Source of the DNA: Strongylocentrotus purpuratus
Lineage: Eukaryota > Echinodermata > Echinoidea > Camarodonta > Strongylocentrotidae
Reading direction: 5' to 3'
Assembly (NCBI RefSeq): GCF_000002235.5
Contig: NW_022145611.1
Span: forward strand, 5,756,754-5,820,753
Length of the DNA stretch: 64,000 nt
Positions 59,175-64,000 of this stretch are shown here, piece after piece (position 1 is the first letter of the stretch; each line of letters opens with the position of its first letter). A program made the translations under genes and the position numbers. Under the pieces are notes generated by a model. That model was not told the origin of the DNA and did not search any database. It saw only the letters and a list, made by a program, of their open reading frames with translations.

Positions 59175-61132
59175 GATGCATGGGTCAGCAAGCATGTCAT
59201 GCTCGGTAGATGCCATGGTCAATGAACGAACATCAAAGATGACATCGTTTTTCACAATACCAACCCCTGGATTCTTTTTCAGTGTCAAATGACATAACAA
59301 CAACTTCCAGCACATGTTAGATAATTGAATAAAACACTACTAGAATTCAAAACATTATGTCAAATTTCTTTATCAAAATGTAAAGAAACTTTATATTATG
59401 TGACCCTTATATACTATAATTCAAAACAACAGAGCCATTTAAAGGCTGTTTTGCCATGTACATGTACTGCAAAATGTCAAGTCCAGCACACTTATACATG
59501 TGGGTTGAATGTGTTCACCTGGCATCATGACAGATGACAGCACAGATGACAGCACTGAAAGCAAAGCGCTTTTTTTTTGTTGCCTGAATCATGCATGAAT
59601 TTACATGTAAATGTAGAACTGAGAAAACAATGAAATAATCATGTACAACATTACATGTACATGTTTTGTTCATGTACTGTAGAACTACAAACAAGTTAGA
59701 CTAAGCTCAAGGCGTTGTAAAATTTTGTCTGCAGTAAGTGTCAAAATAAAGCACAACTTACATACATGTGCAATAATTGTTGGCACTGTACTAGTATTCA
59801 TGTCTGAACATTATTTACTTGCCGTTGAAAGACCTATCGGCTATCGCACTTGAACCGTGAATTTTACTAGTACAGTGAACCTTGGATATTTGAATGTAGA
59901 GATGAAACTATGTGAATTTATACCTTGACCTGTTGTCTACATCATGTAAAATCCAAGACATGTATCTTGTTTGGTTTGGTTTGGTTTCGGGCTTCTCTTA
60001 AGTTGACAAAGAGCTTATTTAAAAATAAAAACCCCTTTTTGAATAATCAAGTCAAGAAATTGACAAGTACAATTTACTCTGAATAGTACATCAATGGGCC
60101 AATACGCATCTGTCATTCTATGGCTTTATATCCAATCAACATCATTAAAAATTATTTAATGATAAAGTCCGGCAAAAGAACTTTTTACAATGATAGGTGT
60201 CACTCTCAGTGGAAAAACCATCAATATGAAGATCAAAGCTTTCGGTCTAGGCATGCATAGACCAAAACTACATGTACTCCTGGCTCTACTAACCGCCTCT
60301 AAACAGATACCTGTACTCAATCAAGAGCATTGTATGGGGTAGTGAGGGGAGGTTACACAATGCATCACCCTGTGATTGCCAATCTCATTGCACACAGTAC
60401 ATTGTAGCTTCACAAGACTGGACAGATTAAAGTTAAGTTAAGGTTAATCCTAAGTTTTAGATTAAGAAACTACTTTAAACTCTTGACATAATTTTTCACC
60501 GGATTATGCGGTGAAAATTGCATGCTAACTCCGTTTTTTGCTAGCCTACAGATCAATATCAAAACGCTTGCAAAAAAAAAAAAAAAAAAATCAACTTTGA
60601 GAGCTTTTCCTTGCGTTTCTATTGCCGTCTGCAAAAGCTCAACTGCTTGTGTTTGAGCCTGTGAGTGTGAATTAAACGGCGGCTGGTGGTCAGTGGTCAC
60701 ACTATCAGCGTTTCAAGAATAAATCTGGCCTTACGCAACAAAATGTACGCACAAAAAAGAGCAACGTGAAGGAAAAAAAAGCATATATGCGTACCCTAAA
60801 TAACACTGAGTGGGGGGGGTGGCCAGGGTGTAGATACAATCTGCTTGAAAGAACTGTACATGATTTGGGAAAAATTGGATGAAGAAAAAAAGTTTTGTGT
60901 TAAATTAAAACTATTTTTTAGACTTTCAAAGGTAAAGACCAGTTTTGGAAATGCCCCCCTTTCAAAAAATGAAATGGAAGCTCCAATTACCAATCATGTG
61001 AAAGAATATGTTTTGACTAATACATGGTGGCGATGCTACAAATTTTGCAGAGAAGCCTCCTACTAATTGATATATTTAGTAAATTATTATATCTATTTGG
61101 ACCTGATAGATATCGCACACGTGCACGCACAT

Positions 61133-61337
61133 GTCGCGTAGTCCCATATACATTTTTCTGTGTACAGTGCTTGTAACTTTACCAAGACTGGGCCAAATTT
61201 CTTATCATTTTGATGATTCCAGAACCTTGCAGTACACACCAATACTTATATGCTAGATGATCAACCTTTTCTGATCGATTCCACAACGTTTCTTTCACAA
61301 TGCAATCTCATGACCATAACTGGTATTTATCTTTAAA
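61133..61337 (+). repeat. Dispersed repeat R2, copy C
   Basis: Closely matches 10334-10510 (GTAGTCCCATATACAT, TATGCTAGATGATCAACC) and, like 36701, includes the TTATCATTTTGATGA segment. All three R2 copies are in the same orientation. Confidence 0.85.
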
Positions 61338-62115
61338 GTCAATTGTGCTCAATGATACCGCCGGGTTCAGCAGTACGTGCGGTGGGACAAGGCAACATAA
61401 CGCATCGCAATGCTAGTATGATGAACCTTTACTTTTGCACAACTTCCAGTTCAGCAACGCTTAGCTGTTAATAACGGCTGTTTTTACTCGCACAACTTGT
61501 ATATACGCACTATGCACTAATCAATCATGACCACTATGAGAGACACCACACCACAATATCCTCGTTTAGTTGCTGAAAAGGCTTTTGACAAGTACCAGCA
61601 TAGACGTAGACGTAGGCAGTGGCCGGTGGCGTACCAGAAAATCTGGCAAATGGGAACAAAGATTTGGCAAAATCAAATAGGAATAAAGAAGAATTGGGAA
61701 TAAAAATAGACACCATGATTAGGAAGTCTTTAGCTTGCTCCGGCATAAAAGTACGCCTCTGGATGATGGGCAGCGCAGTACAAACACCTTATCTCATACC
61801 TAGGATTTTTTTCCCCAAGACCAGTAATGTCTCAGTTCAGATCCCCATTACGGTAGATAACTTCACACAGGCGCGCGCCCGCCCGCATCGGTATGCGTTG
61901 TATTGTGCAGCGGTTTGCCGTGAAACCTGTGAAAAAGTATACTAATATCAACATTTTTCCGAAAAATACTCCAAAAGATAACAAGAAAATCGACACGAAA
62001 CAGGAAAGAAACATAACAACTTTTAACTCATGATCTTTATTTCTTTGGACATTTAATGAATATTTTAATAGATCCTAGGTCTAGGCCTACTTCATTTTGT
62101 GTAGATCTAGTCTAG
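61338..62115. other. Gene-free stretch
   Basis: A GC-richer patch (61600-61900, including AGGCGCGCGCCCGCCCGC) carries an open frame at 61619-61945 starting MAGGVPENLANGNKDLAK, with no recognised domain. No call is made. Confidence 0.4.
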
Positions 62116-62327
62116 TCTAGCCAGGGATATGTGAGTTTAAATGGATACCCCATCTAAGAGGGCCCTTTGAAGCACTGCGAGGCACCGAGAGTCTTTTTTT
62201 CCCCTATCATAATCCCCTTAATCCCCCTCCCAGACCGCACAGCTCGTAAATCTCACTCCCGAAACTGAGTGACATAGGGCTCGCGAAATGCATTGTTGGA
62301 AATACACACCGGCTGCTATCAACAAAA

Positions 62328-62546
62328 ATGGCGGCATACAGTAGGGATGAGTATTTGCTAGGCGACGATTTAGACTTTTTGACTGGTTTTGAGGAAGATT
62401 TAATTTATGGGAAGTTGGAGACCAACACAAGTTTAATATGCACGTGTGAAATTCCATCAACGGAAAATCTTAATCGTTGCAGCAAACCAGAACGTATGGT
62501 TAAATGGTTTCATCGTGAATGTGTAGGCCACTCCAGCAAAACATAG
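62328..62546 (+). CDS. 72-codon frame with degenerate ING-type PHD half
   Basis: It starts MAAYSRDEYLLGDDLDFLTG with an excellent start context (AACAAAAATGGCGG, also a YY1-like word) about 207 bases inside the transposon. Residues 1-30 are acidic and unassigned. Residues 38-67 follow the first half of an ING-type PHD finger: Cys38-x-Cys40, Cys51, then Lys-Trp-Phe-His62-x-x-Cys65-Val-Gly. The position of the fourth zinc ligand is Arg56 (CGT, one transition from the Cys codon TGT), and the final CxxC pair is missing because the frame stops after Thr72. PHD fingers bind histone H3 tails. It may be a remnant of a transposon-encoded PHD protein, a captured host exon, or the first exon of a spliced gene. 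Confidence 0.5.
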   Translation: MAAYSRDEYLLGDDLDFLTGFEEDLIYGKLETNTSLICTCEIPSTENLNRCSKPERMVKWFHRECVGHSSKT

Positions 62547-63312
62547 ATAGTTGATGCGTATTGACTACTAGCACTGCAGTACGTGTAAATAGGCAGCATT
62601 TGAATACATGAATAGTCAATACACTCACGACATACAAATGCACATAATTATACCGATGCGGTTGATCGGCAAGTTTGACAGTAGACTCACGATTTTAATT
62701 TTTAAATTATTCTTTCTAACATCGGAAAGTTTAACAAATTGTATTTTAATGCTCTTTAGGTGTCATCAATCGTCACTAAAGTACTGACTTTGAGTGAAAT
62801 CAGTTGAGTTTTGTACAGTGATGTTTGAAATGTTGAGAATCAATAGCACAATTTTTAATATACGGCCAGGGTAGTAATGCAACTATGTGTGTTTCCTCCC
62901 ACAACATGCAGCATGTACAGCCCAGCGAGCACGGCGGCTTGCGCGTCGCCTGCCCGTACTCGGGGTGAAAAGTGGTGATGAATTGACAACTTCTAACCCT
63001 CTTTAAACCAAATGCGCAAATATACAACACAATTTCATTTAGTTATTTTAAGAGATAAACTTATGGACTACCTTCCTAGCTATGTAAAAATTTCGGAAAC
63101 TTTCGGAAAATGTCAATAATTAGAAGAGAACACGATGATGATGAGAAAATTGCATTCACTCTAACTCACGATTTCCTTGGTCGATTTCGCTGGTTCAGAT
63201 GGCTACGTCTTCAGTAGAGTTATCCGAGCACAGCGAAAGCATTTGATAACCAATAGAAGGTTGTATTGTGCCATAAGTTGTCGATTTTTGTATTTTACAT
63301 CTTCCATGAGTA

Positions 63313-63320
63313 TGACGTCA
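63313..63320. promoter_or_regulatory. Perfect CRE palindrome TGACGTCA
   Basis: TATGACGTCATTTTC inside the 1.47-kb element. This is the full CREB/ATF consensus; chance occurrence in 64 kb is plausible. Confidence 0.4.
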
Positions 63321-63594
63321 TTTTCTCGGTGACTCGCATGGCTTCAAAGCCTTTTTTTTACGACCAAGTGTTTGGAGAGCTTAGCCTTAGGGAAGCAGAC
63401 CGTGTTGCGTAACATTTCGTAACATTTGGATTGCCAGAGGGCATCTGTGGTCTGATAAGGGCGGCTGTTGATGGATTTGATTGCTGAAGAGGGTTACATT
63501 ACTTGTTGTTAAGCCAAGTTAATCTTGAATATCTTTCCCTCGGGAAATTCTTTCGAGACGGAATATCCATTTGACTCACATATCCCTGGTCTAG

Positions 63595-64000
63595 CCTATG
63601 TTCACGCCGGAGTTACGGGTCAAATTTTGGATAGGTTTCTGAACAAGCGCCGACTTCTGAACTAGCGCCAATGTAAGTTCTATCTTATAATTCTCCATAC
63701 CAGAATTAATTTCTGTCTTGGCCTTGGCCTAGGTCAAACCGCGCCGAGGTGATTGTCACCTCAGCTCAGCGGCCTCAGCGGCACAACACAAGCTGTGTGG
63801 GCCTAAGCCCTAGCCTACTCCTACAGACGTTACCGTTGATCGAACCGGTGGCGGTACGGTGCTTTCCCCCGAATTTGAGCCAAGAATCAAACTTGACAGC
63901 ACTAATCAATAAAACTAATTATTATTTCAAAATAAAGCACAGAAATCACACCATTCACCACATACAATTCAAAGCTTCGAACGATTATTACCTGCGATTA
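63595..64000. other. Gene-free end of window
   Basis: GC-richer unique DNA with a GAGGTGATTGTCACCTC inverted repeat near 63748. No exon recognised; the window ends within it. Confidence 0.5.

Larger units (their letters stand above)
62121..63589 (+). mobile_element. 1.47-kb TIR element carrying a PHD-like frame
   Basis: CCAGGGATATGTGAGT at the left is the exact complement of ACTCACATATCCCTGG at the right, and similarity continues to about 35 bp (AAATGGATA on both arms). TCTAG flanks both ends (62116-62120 and 63590-63594), a 5-bp target duplication. A short coding frame lies near the left end; the right half is noncoding, with a perfect CRE palindrome at 63313-63320. There is no transposase, so this is probably a non-autonomous deletion derivative of a larger transposon. 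I cannot name the superfamily. Confidence 0.8.

Overview
The window is non-bacterial, AT-rich animal DNA, most like a marine deuterostome and probably an echinoderm (a sea urchin is my best guess). The reasons are one protein-coding exon with metazoan splice signals, a dense population of short inverted-repeat transposons, non-LTR retrotransposon 3' ends, long poly(C)/poly(G) and (CT)n runs, and very frequent TGTACATG palindromes. There are no operons, no recognised RNA genes and no CRISPR-like array. Most long open frames here are low-complexity artefacts or lie in repeats.

Genes. The only exon I can name with confidence is on the minus strand at 52285-52583: a 5'UTR plus the first 26 codons of a SNAP-25 family t-SNARE, with a clear splice acceptor and donor. 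The gene reads toward lower coordinates. I recognise no further SNAP-25 exon between 1 and 52284, so most of the window may be its first coding intron, or the next exons are too short or diverged to see. A possible terminal exon of an unknown protein is on the same strand at 52885-53088. A 72-codon frame with a degenerate ING-type PHD finger (62328-62546) lies inside a 1.47-kb transposon.

Layout. 1-15 kb: mostly unique AT-rich DNA with a hairpin MITE family (GCCAGAAGGGC arms), a 584-bp TA-flanked TIR element (3380-3963), a Harbinger-type MITE with TTA target duplication (13053-13322) and a 0.37-kb long-TIR element (14301-14679). 15.1-22.0 kb: a 6.9-kb element with perfect 38-bp TIRs and a TAA target duplication. 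It has no long open frame and is built of internal tandem arrays and a subterminal hairpin. 22-34 kb: polypyrimidine tracts, a decayed reverse-transcriptase tail, retrotransposon 3' ends, a repeat-poor GC-richer block (29.4-31.3 kb), and a MITE whose core imitates telomeric CCCTAA repeats. 34-48 kb: local duplications, several MITEs and a 0.87-kb purine-rich array. 48-64 kb: the SNAP-25 exon, an hAT-like element, GATCCGATC-rich and telomere-like MITE copies, and the PHD-bearing element.

The parts do not form one pathway. The picture is a large intron or intergenic region of a neuronal SNARE gene colonised by many non-autonomous DNA transposons. All comparisons were made by eye; identities and boundaries are approximate unless stated as exact.
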